Origin: Acidobacteriota bacterium
GTDB lineage: Bacteria > Acidobacteriota > Terriglobia > Bryobacterales > Bryobacteraceae
Reading direction: 5' to 3'
DNA length: 64,000 nucleotides
Assembly (NCBI GenBank): GCA_018268715.1
Contig: JAFDVZ010000005.1
Coordinates: 62,001-126,000, forward strand
The position numbers and the translations under genes are program-made. The notes beneath the pieces are model-generated. The model was not told the DNA's origin and ran no database searches. It saw only the letters and a program-made list of their open reading frames with translations. Positions 7,670 to 17,045 of this stretch are shown one piece after another (the stretch's first letter is position 1; the number at the start of each line of letters is the position of its first letter).

Positions 7670-10300
7670 TCATCGCCCGGGAACAAAATCGATTTCCACT
7701 TTCCTTACCATTGGCCATGCCGCGGCGCTGCCCAACAGGTGTATGCGGTACTGCCACCAACGTCCCGCGCGCGCGGCCGGCGCATGGCCTTGCTTCGCGT
7801 TGTCCACCATCGTCACTGGCGCCCACTTCGCCGTATCGACTTCCTTCTCCGACGCGGCCGATCGGATCTCAAACCGGAGATGGGAGCCGAACTGCGTTGA
7901 GCCTACGTACTCGAACGACAGTGGCGTGCTGGGTACTCCTGCATCCCACGGCCGTGAAGTCCATACCTCGTCCATAGCCCTGGTGTTCATGTTGCCGCTA
8001 TCCACCCCTGTCATCATATGCGGACCGATGGTGGGGAGCGAAGTCACTCGCGTCTCGTTGAAAACTCCATTGGCATTCCAAAAGATGAGGGACTTGGTGT
8101 GATGGTCGCCGTGATCGTTGTGATTGGAGACGGCCAGATCCACCCACCCGTCGCCGTTAAGGTCGGCCGCGATGACTCCCGCCGCCGATTCGTTGTGCAA
8201 AGCGGTGCGACGCGAGGCGGAATACTCGCCAGCGGCGTTTCCCCAGTAGATGTAGGAATCGAGGCTCCGGGTCATCTCGCTCTGATAGTTCGAGATGAAA
8301 ATGTCCAGGGCGCCGTCGCGGTTGAAGTCCGCCACCACGGCGTGATGCGCTCCGAGCGAGGGCAACTCGGTTCGCCGCAGCGCTGAGAATCCTTGTGGCG
8401 AACCCCAATAAATGTACGTGTTGACGCCGTGGTACAGGCCGCGAGTCTCGTCCATCAGGTTACAGACGATCAGGTCGGGCCAGCCGTCACGATTCAGGTC
8501 CGCCACCTGCTCGCTGACAGGAACGGTCGCGTCCAGGTGAATCGACGGTGTCTGCTCAAAGCCCCCGGCCGAGCCTCGAAAGATCAGCATCCCTTCCTTA
8601 ATCGATGGGACCAGCAGATCCGGGAAACCGTCGCGGTCGACGTCGGCGATCAGCGGAAATCTGGGCGCGGAGACCGCAAGCTTCTGCTGGCGCGCGGCGG
8701 TGAAGCCATCCTTGCCGCCAAAGAAGATCTGGACGCCCTCTTGATCGATGTTGGCGAACACCGCGTCCAGGTAGCCATCGTGGTTGACGTCGCCGACCGC
8801 GCAGCCGATGGCGCCGCTGGTGGGCAACTCGGTGCGGCCCTTGGTCGTCAAACCCTTCGCGGTTCCCCAGTAAATATAGGATCCGGCCAATCCTCCCGTA
8901 TCGCCTTCGTGCGATCCCACCAGGATCGCGTCCGCGAAACCGTCGTCGTTGAGGTCGGCGACGCAGGACTCATACCCGCCGATAGTGGGTAGGCGCTGCA
9001 TGTTCTTCGATGAATAGGCGCCGTTCGGGCCGCCGAAATAGACGTAGGTGTCGATATCGCCGATGGGTCGTCCCTTGATGCTGTTGGCGAAGGCGAGCTT
9101 GCCGTCCGCAATGGCGACGCCCACGGCGCCGTGAGTCGGCAGAGACGAGCGTCGTCGCTTGCTGAAGCCGTCCGGCGCCCCCCAATACACGTAGGACGAA
9201 ATGTCGAAGTCGAGATTGCTTCGGTAGTTGGCGAAGGCGATGTCGGGCCAACCGTCTCCGTCCAGGTCGCCCACCGCGGCGTCGGTGGCTCCCACCGTCG
9301 GCAGGTCGAACCGCTTTCTAACGTCGAAGTTGGGGAATATAGACGATTTCGAGGACCATTCCCGGCCATCCGAGGAGTGGGTCACGATCAGGTCCGGTGC
9401 TCCACCGCGAGTCAAACTGGCGATGGTCAGCCGTCCAGCGCCCGGCAACGTGATGGCTTGCTGTTCAGCGAACGAGCGGCCGTGAGCGTCGAAAACAGAA
9501 ACGCCTTCTTTTGTTGAAAGGGCGAGGCGTCCCGCGATGGCCGCCGCCGCGAGCGTTCCCTTGAGCGGCAGCGGAGAGCGGACCTTCGCATCCCAGAGAA
9601 TGAATCCGCCGTCACCCGGCGCGGCTACGATCAGGTCATCGAATCCGTCCCTGTCGAGATCCGCGCCTGCGCAGCCAGTGGCGCCCGGCGTTTCGATCTC
9701 CAGACGCCGATGGATGGTGTAGCCTTCGGCTTGCCCGAAGAAGATCTGGCTGCGGTTGTATCCCGCCGGGCCGGAAGAGATGAAGGCGAGATCGGGGCGG
9801 CCGTCGTGGTTCAGATCGACTACGCACACATCCTGTACGTAGGGCGTCGGCAGTTCGATATGCATCGAGTCGGTCCAGCCCTTCGGACCGCCCCAATAGA
9901 CCGAAGAGTTCTGCCAGCGCGACATGTTATCGAAGCCGCGGGCGATGACGAGGTCGGAGACGCCGTCGCCATTCAGATCCCGAGCGAGCACGCGGACCGC
10001 TCCGGGGCCCACGTGCTCCTGCACGGTCGGGAGATTACGTCCCTTGACGAAGTCGTAGACGGTCGACGGCAGCACATACACGAGGTCGTGCGTGTTGTTA
10101 AAGATCAGGTCGGGGATCCCGTCGTTGTTGACATCCAGCCGGTTGATGGTCTGAAGCGCTCCGCCGCGCGAGACATACAGGTTCGCGCCGCCGGCGTCGA
10201 AAGCGCCGCGGCGGAATCCGTCGAATCCTTCGGTGACCCATTTCTGGGGCTGCGCCGCATAACAGAGAGCGGCCGCCAGTAGCGCGGCGACGAGACGCAT
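7670..10300 (-). CDS. Secreted FG-GAP/VCBS repeat protein with conserved C-terminal module
   Basis: 876 residues beginning with a hydrophobic signal peptide (MRLVAALLAAALCYA). Nearly the whole chain is a tandem repeat of about 60 residues, each with a calcium-type loop (ADLNGDGWPDL and variants), a YWG element and an RRTELPT/LPT-GA element, at least a dozen copies. This predicts an extracellular or periplasmic beta-propeller array. After about residue 745 the repeats stop and a non-repetitive beta-rich module follows. Its start shares one base with the stop of the ceramidase-like gene (TGATG), so the two are coupled. A paralogue of the same layout lies at 18283-21177. The function is unknown; a binding or adhesive scaffold is my inference. 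Confidence 0.9.
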   Translation of the reverse strand: MRLVAALLAAALCYAAQPQKWVTEGFDGFRRGAFDAGGANLYVSRGGALQTINRLDVNNDGIPDLIFNNTHDLVYVLPSTVYDFVKGRNLPTVQEHVGPGAVRVLARDLNGDGVSDLVIARGFDNMSRWQNSSVYWGGPKGWTDSMHIELPTPYVQDVCVVDLNHDGRPDLAFISSGPAGYNRSQIFFGQAEGYTIHRRLEIETPGATGCAGADLDRDGFDDLIVAAPGDGGFILWDAKVRSPLPLKGTLAAAAIAGRLALSTKEGVSVFDAHGRSFAEQQAITLPGAGRLTIASLTRGGAPDLIVTHSSDGREWSSKSSIFPNFDVRKRFDLPTVGATDAAVGDLDGDGWPDIAFANYRSNLDFDISSYVYWGAPDGFSKRRRSSLPTHGAVGVAIADGKLAFANSIKGRPIGDIDTYVYFGGPNGAYSSKNMQRLPTIGGYESCVADLNDDGFADAILVGSHEGDTGGLAGSYIYWGTAKGLTTKGRTELPTSGAIGCAVGDVNHDGYLDAVFANIDQEGVQIFFGGKDGFTAARQQKLAVSAPRFPLIADVDRDGFPDLLVPSIKEGMLIFRGSAGGFEQTPSIHLDATVPVSEQVADLNRDGWPDLIVCNLMDETRGLYHGVNTYIYWGSPQGFSALRRTELPSLGAHHAVVADFNRDGALDIFISNYQSEMTRSLDSYIYWGNAAGEYSASRRTALHNESAAGVIAADLNGDGWVDLAVSNHNDHGDHHTKSLIFWNANGVFNETRVTSLPTIGPHMMTGVDSGNMNTRAMDEVWTSRPWDAGVPSTPLSFEYVGSTQFGSHLRFEIRSAASEKEVDTAKWAPVTMVDNAKQGHAPAARAGRWWQYRIHLLGSAAAWPMVRKVEIDFVPGR

Positions 10301-11799
10301 CAGACCGCCTTTGGACCTTTCTTCAGCTTGCCGAGAAGTTCTACCGCCTTGTCGGCGATCACATCGCCGGCAGGCTTACGGAACGGTGGACGCATCGCAT
10401 AGCGGTAGAAGGCAGACATATACTCGCGGTCGCCGACGTCCTGGCTGGTTCCGATGTAATGGGCGTCGATGCCATTGGAGTACGCAGCGGGAATCGTGTA
10501 GGTGAACGGGCTCCGCTTCCGCACGCTGAGGCCGATGTCGACGAACAGCTCGTGCGGCATGGCGACGATGGCGATGTCACCGACGCGCACCGCGGTGATG
10601 GCCACCGGCAGCGACTCGACTGGCTGCGAGATGCCCTTCTTGCGGAGATCGATTGCCCAATCCGTCCAGCGCATAAACGGGGCGGCGAGGCTGCGGCGGT
10701 ATCCCATCAGCATCGTCTCGGAGAAGTTGTAGCCGATGACGCGGAGCGTGTTCGGATCGCCGGCGTCCACGCGCTTCTGATAGGCGACGAGTTCGGCGCG
10801 CTCCTTCTCGAGTTCCTCCAGGCTCGGCAGCGGACCGAAGGGCACGTAGGCGACGCCCGTGGCGATGCCGAGTTGCGGGTTTTCGATCTTGTGCGTGTGG
10901 CGGCTCGCGTCGATGAACACCTTGCCCAGCTTGCGGCCGGACTCGCGCGCCAGCTTGGGCCCGGAGAACATCCCCTTCGCGCTGATGTCGCCGCAGCATC
11001 CTTGCAGGAAGACGCCGGTCGGTTTCGCTTTGCCCCAGGAATCCACCAGGTCGATGATGGACCACCCGCAGAAGTCGGGATTGGCCACCGCCGCCTCCAG
11101 GTTGTAGCTGATCACCGGATGCCCGGTGTAATGCGTCACAAACAGCATCGGGCTTCCATCTTTTCGGTTGAAGCGAACGACGCTGGCTAGCGGATCGATG
11201 TGTCCGGTGTAGTCGCCGGGCAGCTTGACGCGGTCCTCCTCGCGAATGAACGTCGTCTTGCCGTCCGGGAAACGGTATTTGCGATTGTAAACGATCGTCT
11301 CTTCTTTGCCCGCGGCCCATGTGGCGTCTACCGGTTCGAACTTGCCGCTCAACGATGCGACCGCGGCGTCCAGGTTGTCGTAGTAACGCTTCGTATAGCC
11401 AGTCTTGTCCCCGGGGCCCAAGCCGGCTTCGTTCAGGCCTGAGTGATTGTGGGTGCAGGAGAAGATCGTATGGTCAAACGGGATCTTCAAACTGGTCGCC
11501 AGACGTTGCCGCGTCTCATCGTAGAGGTTCAGGTCGGCGTTGCCCCATCCAATGGTCAGGTTGCCCTGACGCAGGGCGAAGACTCGGCTCTCGAGCGGCC
11601 CCTCCACTTTGTGAATGATGGGGTTTTCGCCGTAGGTGGAAGATCGGAAGCCGACCGGCGGCGTGCAATCGAAACTGGCGGCGGCTGCCTCTAGTCGGCC
11701 GCTACCGAACGCGAGTACTTCCTTCGTCTCGGAAGAGGCGGCGAGGCCCGCGATGGACCCCGCCGAAAGCATTGCAAATCGTCTTCTTGTCAGAGACAT
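10300..11799 (-). CDS. Neutral ceramidase-like hydrolase with Tat signal
   Basis: 499 residues. The N-terminus has a twin-arginine-like signal (LTRRRFAML followed by a short hydrophobic stretch), so export is likely. The body matches the N-terminal domain of neutral/alkaline non-lysosomal ceramidase: an opening segment of the AAAASFDCTPP type and the SCTHNHSGLNEAG motif near residue 115, which aligns with the zinc-binding THTHSGP motif of ceramidases. True ceramidases have an extra C-terminal domain that is absent here, and many bacterial members have unknown amidase or esterase substrates. It is the second gene of the operon, 30 bases after the TonB receptor. Confidence 0.82.
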   Translation of the reverse strand: MSLTRRRFAMLSAGSIAGLAASSETKEVLAFGSGRLEAAAASFDCTPPVGFRSSTYGENPIIHKVEGPLESRVFALRQGNLTIGWGNADLNLYDETRQRLATSLKIPFDHTIFSCTHNHSGLNEAGLGPGDKTGYTKRYYDNLDAAVASLSGKFEPVDATWAAGKEETIVYNRKYRFPDGKTTFIREEDRVKLPGDYTGHIDPLASVVRFNRKDGSPMLFVTHYTGHPVISYNLEAAVANPDFCGWSIIDLVDSWGKAKPTGVFLQGCCGDISAKGMFSGPKLARESGRKLGKVFIDASRHTHKIENPQLGIATGVAYVPFGPLPSLEELEKERAELVAYQKRVDAGDPNTLRVIGYNFSETMLMGYRRSLAAPFMRWTDWAIDLRKKGISQPVESLPVAITAVRVGDIAIVAMPHELFVDIGLSVRKRSPFTYTIPAAYSNGIDAHYIGTSQDVGDREYMSAFYRYAMRPPFRKPAGDVIADKAVELLGKLKKGPKAV

Positions 11800-11829
11800 T
11801 CGTGTTGTCGACCTCGTTGTGTGTCCGAA

Positions 11830-14800
11830 TCAGAAACTGTACCGAAGTGCGAACTGTATCTGCCGCGCCGGCCCCGCGCTGGTGATCCTGCCCACGGTGG
11901 AGCTGGACAGCGTCGCCGTCGGGGCGCCCAGCGCGGGCGTATTCATCAGGTTGAAGATCTCGCCGCGGAACTGCAGCCCGCCGTACTCGCGAATGCGGAA
12001 CGTGCGCATCACCGCCGCATCGACATTCACCAGGCCAGGCGCATCGAGGATGTCGCGACCCGAGTTCCCGAAGCAGACCAGGGGATTCGTCAGAGTATTG
12101 AACACTGACTGCGACCGGCAGTCCGGGGCGAGTTGGAACGCAGCGGTGTTGAACCAGGCGTTGGTGCTGCGATTCGTTGGGATCGCGCTAACGCCGACGA
12201 CGCGGTCCGGCAAGGTGGCGCCGGCGACGCCCGTGTTTGCCGTATCGACCCCTGAGTACACGGTGAAGGGCAGGCCGCTCGAAGCCGTGACGATGGCGTT
12301 CAATTGCCACCCGCCCAGGATCGCCGCCGCGGCGCCGTGCTGGAACAGAACGCCGCCTTTGCCAAAAGGAATGTCGTGAATCAGACTGGTGACGAACCGC
12401 TGCCGTTGATCGAAAGCAGAGCGGCCACGCCCGTGACCGTCCAGGTCCCAGTTATCGATAGCCTGGTAGCCGGTGCCATTGAGCGATCCAGCGCGAATTT
12501 CCTGCGCCGTGTCGATGGACTTGGCCCAGGTGTAGGAATTCAGCATCGTGAATCCGTGGAATGCCCGCATTTCAGACTTGAGCTGCAGTCCGTCGTAGTA
12601 GCTGTTGGAGCGTGGCATCGCGAACTGGAAGATCGAGGTCAGCGTCGGGTTATAGGGACGGCGCGGGTTCAGAGAGCCCGGTCCGGGGTACGGAATATTG
12701 GCGATGCCTGAGTAGGACAAGTGACGTCCGGTGGATCCGACATAGGCGGCGGTGACGGCCCAATTGGGAAGCACCTCGTGCTCCAGGCTCAAGTTCCACT
12801 GCTGGATGTAGGGCGTCGGAAACTCCATCTTGCCGTTGACCGCCTGCCCCTGCGCGAAGTAGCTGGACGAGACTGAAACACCGACCGGGCTGAGGTTCTT
12901 CAACGTGAGGACCGGAAAGACCACATCAGGGGCGCTCACAATCAGGCGCGTCTGGAACGGTGGATTGCGCACCATGTCAACCGTCGTGTTTCCGATCTGC
13001 GCGTCGAAGAACATGCCGTATCCGACGCGGACTACGGTCGCACTGTGCACGCGATAGGCAAGGCCCACGCGAGGCGCCCAGTTGTTATGGTTGGTGTTCA
13101 GCGTAGATCTTGAAACTTGGCCGTACCCGGAGACGTTCACGCCCGCTTGAATCGGCGTCGGAATCGTCGGACCATTCAACTGCGGCACGTACACATTACC
13201 TATCTTGTTCGTGTTTTCGGTCCATGGCGGCATGAAATCCCACCGCAGGCCGAGCGTGGCGGTCAATTTTCGCGTGACTCGCCACGTGTCTTCAAACCAC
13301 GGCGCGACATTTGTGCGGCGCAGGTAGATCTGGCCGGACCCGGAAGTCACCTGGTTGTTCTGCGAGTAGCCGAGCAGGAAGTCGGCGAATTGGCTACCGC
13401 CGTTCACTCCCGTGGGATCGGAGACGCTGGCAGAGTACGGGGTGGTGGTGAAACCGTAGGAGGGCAGGATGTAGTTCAGCGTGGCGTTGTTCAACTGGAA
13501 GCGCGCGAACTGGAAGCCCATGCGCAGTTCATGCGAGCCCTTCGATATCGAAACGGTGTCCTGATACTGAAAGGCATTGTCGCGAGTGACTGTCGGTATG
13601 CCGAAGTTCGCGCCGCCGAACGTGGAGATGCCCTCGGACGAGAAGGTGATGTTCGGCACTTCCCACGCCGACGGAGGTAGACCGTCCTGTCCTACGATTC
13701 CGATTTCCGCCGGAATGTTTTTTGTATAGGCGTTCTTATTCAAAACCTGCAGTTTCAGCCGCGTGAAGCCGGCTCGAAAGTCGTTGATGACCGTGGGCGA
13801 GAACACATGAGTGTAGCCGACAGTGGCGATTTGCGGCACGGGTTCGCGTCGCGTGCCCTGCGAAGACAGCGCGCCGGGTGTGAATATGCTCTCGTTCGAG
13901 TAGCTGTACCGACCGAAGAAGGAGTCCTTCGTCGACATGTTGTAGTCGCCGCGAACGCTGAACTGATCGTTGTCTTCCTGAGTAGAAGCGTTGTTGAGAT
14001 ATTGACCAAGCCCGAGCGGCAGCGACGCTCCGTTCGGCATATCAACGTAGCCGAGAATCGCCGTGGCGATGGGGCTGAGTCGGGTCGAAGGGATGATGTT
14101 GCCCGGGAATTGATCTCGCAGATACTGTGGATTGCTGGCCGAGGAGGGCAGGCCCGAATTGAAGTTCGGGTTGACGCGGGTGGAAGCCGGGTCATAAATA
14201 TTGGTGTTCAGTCCCGCGGCGTTTAGCCGGTTCGAGAAATTTCCACCTCGCAAAGTGGCGTTCGGCACCGTGCCGATGGAAGTCTGCGCGCGCACCATGC
14301 GGAAACCTTCGTAGCTGCCGAACACGAAGAGCTTATCTTTGAGAATCGGGGCGCCGACGGTGCCGCCGTACTGGTTCTGACGGAAGGGCGGGATCGGGGA
14401 CGCAGCGAGATCGAACAGGTTCTTTGCATCCAGCGCGGAGTTGCGGAGGAACTCATACGCCGAACCATGGATCTGGTTCGACCCGGAGCGAGTAATCAGG
14501 TTGATTTGCGCGCCCGCCTGTTGGCCGAACTCAGCCGAGTAACTGCTGGTCTGAACCTTGAATTCCTGGATGCTATCGACGCTCGGATTGATCACGAATC
14601 CGTTGAAGTTCGGGTCGGTGTTCAGCGTTCCATCGATGAGAAACAGGTTCGACCCTTCGCGGTTGCCGTTGATGTTCAACGCCGACGAAGCCGTGCCGCG
14701 TTCACTCGATTGGCGGCTTCCGGGCGGCGATGAGACCGCGCCGGGCACCAGCAGGGCGAGTTGCAAAAACTGACGGCCGTTCAGCGGCAACTCATGAACC

Positions 14801-15234
14801 TGCCGCGTTTCGATCGTTGAACTCACGCTGCTCTCGGCCACCTGCAGCAGCGGCGCGGCCGCCTGCACCGCGACCTCCTGCACGACGTCGCCGACTTCAA
14901 GCTGCGCGTTGAGTTCAACGGTCTGATTTACGTTGACCACCACGCCCTTGATCACCTTGCTGCGAAAGCCGTCACGCGAAACGGTCACGTCATAGGTGGC
15001 AGGGGGGAGCAACTGAATGTCGTAAGACCCGGCTTCGCCGCTCAGCGCCTCACGGGATGCGTCGGTCCCGACGTTCTTCACCGCGATGCGAGCGCCAGGA
15101 ACGGCGGCGCCTGTCGCGTCTGTTACGTCGCCTCGTACCGCGCCAGTGATCTTTTGGGCGTGTGCGGGAACGAACATGGCTTCGATGCACAGCGCCAGAA
15201 ATAGGCAAGACAAATTTCGTTTGAATGTTCTCAT
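11830..15234 (-). CDS. TonB-dependent receptor, Oar-like, with carboxypeptidase-regulatory domain
   Basis: 1134 residues. A signal peptide (residues 1-26) is followed by a carboxypeptidase-regulatory-like beta-sandwich (about 28-115), a plug domain containing VHELPLNGRQF, and a long outer-membrane barrel ending in a terminal phenylalanine (ALRYSF). This Oar-type architecture is greatly expanded in Acidobacteria and imports large or poorly soluble substrates across the outer membrane with TonB energy. It heads the seven-gene minus-strand operon. The start is supported by an AAGGTGG Shine-Dalgarno and by a sigma70-like promoter at 15304-15332. No SusD-like lipoprotein accompanies it. Confidence 0.95.
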   Translation of the reverse strand: MRTFKRNLSCLFLALCIEAMFVPAHAQKITGAVRGDVTDATGAAVPGARIAVKNVGTDASREALSGEAGSYDIQLLPPATYDVTVSRDGFRSKVIKGVVVNVNQTVELNAQLEVGDVVQEVAVQAAAPLLQVAESSVSSTIETRQVHELPLNGRQFLQLALLVPGAVSSPPGSRQSSERGTASSALNINGNREGSNLFLIDGTLNTDPNFNGFVINPSVDSIQEFKVQTSSYSAEFGQQAGAQINLITRSGSNQIHGSAYEFLRNSALDAKNLFDLAASPIPPFRQNQYGGTVGAPILKDKLFVFGSYEGFRMVRAQTSIGTVPNATLRGGNFSNRLNAAGLNTNIYDPASTRVNPNFNSGLPSSASNPQYLRDQFPGNIIPSTRLSPIATAILGYVDMPNGASLPLGLGQYLNNASTQEDNDQFSVRGDYNMSTKDSFFGRYSYSNESIFTPGALSSQGTRREPVPQIATVGYTHVFSPTVINDFRAGFTRLKLQVLNKNAYTKNIPAEIGIVGQDGLPPSAWEVPNITFSSEGISTFGGANFGIPTVTRDNAFQYQDTVSISKGSHELRMGFQFARFQLNNATLNYILPSYGFTTTPYSASVSDPTGVNGGSQFADFLLGYSQNNQVTSGSGQIYLRRTNVAPWFEDTWRVTRKLTATLGLRWDFMPPWTENTNKIGNVYVPQLNGPTIPTPIQAGVNVSGYGQVSRSTLNTNHNNWAPRVGLAYRVHSATVVRVGYGMFFDAQIGNTTVDMVRNPPFQTRLIVSAPDVVFPVLTLKNLSPVGVSVSSSYFAQGQAVNGKMEFPTPYIQQWNLSLEHEVLPNWAVTAAYVGSTGRHLSYSGIANIPYPGPGSLNPRRPYNPTLTSIFQFAMPRSNSYYDGLQLKSEMRAFHGFTMLNSYTWAKSIDTAQEIRAGSLNGTGYQAIDNWDLDGHGRGRSAFDQRQRFVTSLIHDIPFGKGGVLFQHGAAAAILGGWQLNAIVTASSGLPFTVYSGVDTANTGVAGATLPDRVVGVSAIPTNRSTNAWFNTAAFQLAPDCRSQSVFNTLTNPLVCFGNSGRDILDAPGLVNVDAAVMRTFRIREYGGLQFRGEIFNLMNTPALGAPTATLSSSTVGRITSAGPARQIQFALRYSF

Positions 15235-15303
15235 CTGCGTTTCCCACCTTGCCGGCTATGAAGAACACGAACGAGGCGCCTCATGCCCGGGTAAGTATCA
15301 TTC

Positions 15304-15332
15304 ACTATGGAGTACGGTCCCGAAAGGGTCAA
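15304..15332 (-). promoter_or_regulatory. Sigma70-like promoter of the TonB receptor operon
   Basis: On the minus strand TTGACC (15332-15327) is followed after exactly 17 bases by CATAGT (15309-15304). These match the -35 and -10 consensus at 5/6 and 4/6 positions. The predicted leader is about 60 bases and ends in a Shine-Dalgarno before the ATG at 15234. The rest of the 175-base gap to the acyltransferase gene shows no other recognisable element. Confidence 0.5.
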
Positions 15333-15409
15333 CGAACTTTTCCAGCCGTCTTGGCGGCCTGTCCAGCGATGTGGACATGCTCGTCTTTCGCGGCGGGACC
15401 GTCTATTTC

Positions 15410-16090
15410 TCACTCATCGGGGCTCCAGGACGGATCGGAGTGCGGTCCCCACAAGTCCACTTGGGGATACATGAACTCAGGACGGTTGCCTTCGCGAAGC
15501 GACGCGGGCATAGGGTAATGCCGCGCCGGCACGCCGTAGGCGAGCGTCCATGGAGGCACGTCCTTGGTCACCACGGATCCCCCTCCGATGAACGAGCCCT
15601 CGCCGATCGTGACGCCCGGCAAAATTGCGCACCCTCCGCCGATTGAGACGTTGTCCTCAATGGCCGCGCCCTTCACTACCATTTGTTCCGCCGGCATGCG
15701 GATGGGGTGACGATCGTTGAGGAACGTTGTCCCGGGTCCGACGAACACCATCGACCCAAGCCGCGTACGGGACGGAAGATACACGTGCGCCATGATCTTC
15801 GTCCCCGCGCCGACGTGAACGCGCCCTTCCAGCGTTACGCGGCTCATCAGCGTCACTCGATCTGCGAGTACGCATTCGGCCCGCACGATCACGAAGTAGC
15901 CACATTGGAAGTGGTGACCGATCGAAGTATCGCAGTAGATCACCGAGTACGGGCGGATGATGGCGTCGTCTCCGATCGACAGCGCCTCCTTCCAACCCTC
16001 GTATTTGCGTCCGACAAGCGCCGGCGGCTCGATGCGGCAGCGTTCGCCCAGGCGAACGGCGAGATCGCTCGTGTCTGATTCGCGGAACAT
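15410..16090 (-). CDS. Hexapeptide-repeat (left-handed beta-helix) acyltransferase
   Basis: 226 residues with many imperfect [LIV]GxxxxI hexapeptide turns from about residue 35 to 190 (for example [42 protein letters not shown]), ending with the usual [15 protein letters not shown] cap. Such trimeric enzymes transfer acetyl or other acyl groups to sugars or amines; relatives acetylate amino-sugar nucleotides for surface polysaccharides. It lies upstream of the TonB operon on the same strand, 175 bases away, and could be partly co-transcribed. An AGGA element 5 bases before the ATG may serve as ribosome-binding site. Confidence 0.88.
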   Translation of the reverse strand: MFRESDTSDLAVRLGERCRIEPPALVGRKYEGWKEALSIGDDAIIRPYSVIYCDTSIGHHFQCGYFVIVRAECVLADRVTLMSRVTLEGRVHVGAGTKIMAHVYLPSRTRLGSMVFVGPGTTFLNDRHPIRMPAEQMVVKGAAIEDNVSIGGGCAILPGVTIGEGSFIGGGSVVTKDVPPWTLAYGVPARHYPMPASLREGNRPEFMYPQVDLWGPHSDPSWSPDE

Positions 16091-16241
16091 GATTTCCTAA
16101 ACTAAACGTCCCGCCGACCAAGTGAAATGGCTTTGGGTCGTCAGCCGGGGGGATGTGTCCATTCAGGTGGATTGCCGCGCGGCCCGCCAGTTCGAAGACG
16201 GCTTCCGCGGCGGTCTGCGCGCCTATACTGGCCAATACGAG

Positions 16242-17045
16242 GTGAACTTGCTCGCATCGTCTCTGAAAGCGCGTCTACGCGCCGGTGAACCGTCCTTCGG
16301 GGCCTTCCTCTCTTTCGATTTTTGGCCCGGATACCTGGAGATCTTCCAGGCCGAAGGCATGCACTTCGCCGTACTCGATATGGAGCACGGCTCAGCAACG
16401 CTTCCCCAGGCCGAGGAACTGTGCCGCGTGGCTCGGCTGATTGACTTCCCGCTGTTGCTGCGACCCGAATCGTCGCTGTTCCACACCATGAAGAAGTACC
16501 TGGACATGGGGCCCGCCGGTCTGATGATTCCCTGGGTGGAAGAAGAGGTGCAGGTTCGAACGGTCCTCGATTCGATGTTCACGCCTCCACGCGGCCGGCG
16601 CGGCCCCGGCGGCAACGCGATCTTTCACAACCGCACGCTCGATCGGGCCGGCTGGGACGGGATTGAACCGAATCTCTTCCTGATGCCGCAGATCGAGACT
16701 CCACGGGGCGTAGCCAACTCGAAGCTGATTGCGAGCCCGGAGGGTGTGGACGCCCTGATGCTGGGGCCCTACGATCTGTCGCTGAACATGGGATTGTGCT
16801 GGCAGCCCGAACATCCGTCGTTGGTGGACGCGATCGTCAACGTGCGCCTGAGCGCGGCAGAGGCGGGCAAGCCGTGTGGCATGGTGGTCGGTACTGTCGA
16901 GCAGGCGGGACTCTGGATGGACCGCGGATTCAACTTCTTCATCTGCTCCGAGGTCACTTCGATGGTGCGAACGCAGACGCACGTTCTGGTGCAGGGCATG
17001 CGGGATGCGGCCGATTCCCGGCGGTCCGGGGCGTCGAAGCCCTAG
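16242..17045 (+). CDS. HpcH/HpaI family aldolase, second copy
   Basis: 267 residues from a GTG at 16242. The frame is open further upstream to 16122, but family homology begins right after the GTG and the extra 40 codons show no family similarity. Active-site residues match the other copy: D46 and H49 (LDMEH), R74, Q150, E152, D178 (GPYDL). It is therefore a class II pyruvate aldolase candidate for 2-keto-hydroxy acids. A TATACT box sits 12 bases before the GTG, without a clear -35. It is divergent from the acyltransferase and converges on the MFS gene with a 4-base tail overlap. Confidence 0.85.
   Translation: MNLLASSLKARLRAGEPSFGAFLSFDFWPGYLEIFQAEGMHFAVLDMEHGSATLPQAEELCRVARLIDFPLLLRPESSLFHTMKKYLDMGPAGLMIPWVEEEVQVRTVLDSMFTPPRGRRGPGGNAIFHNRTLDRAGWDGIEPNLFLMPQIETPRGVANSKLIASPEGVDALMLGPYDLSLNMGLCWQPEHPSLVDAIVNVRLSAAEAGKPCGMVVGTVEQAGLWMDRGFNFFICSEVTSMVRTQTHVLVQGMRDAADSRRSGASKP

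Noticed and set aside
16122-16241. N-terminal extension of the second HpaI aldolase
   Set aside because: No similarity to the family; homology begins immediately after the GTG at 16242.
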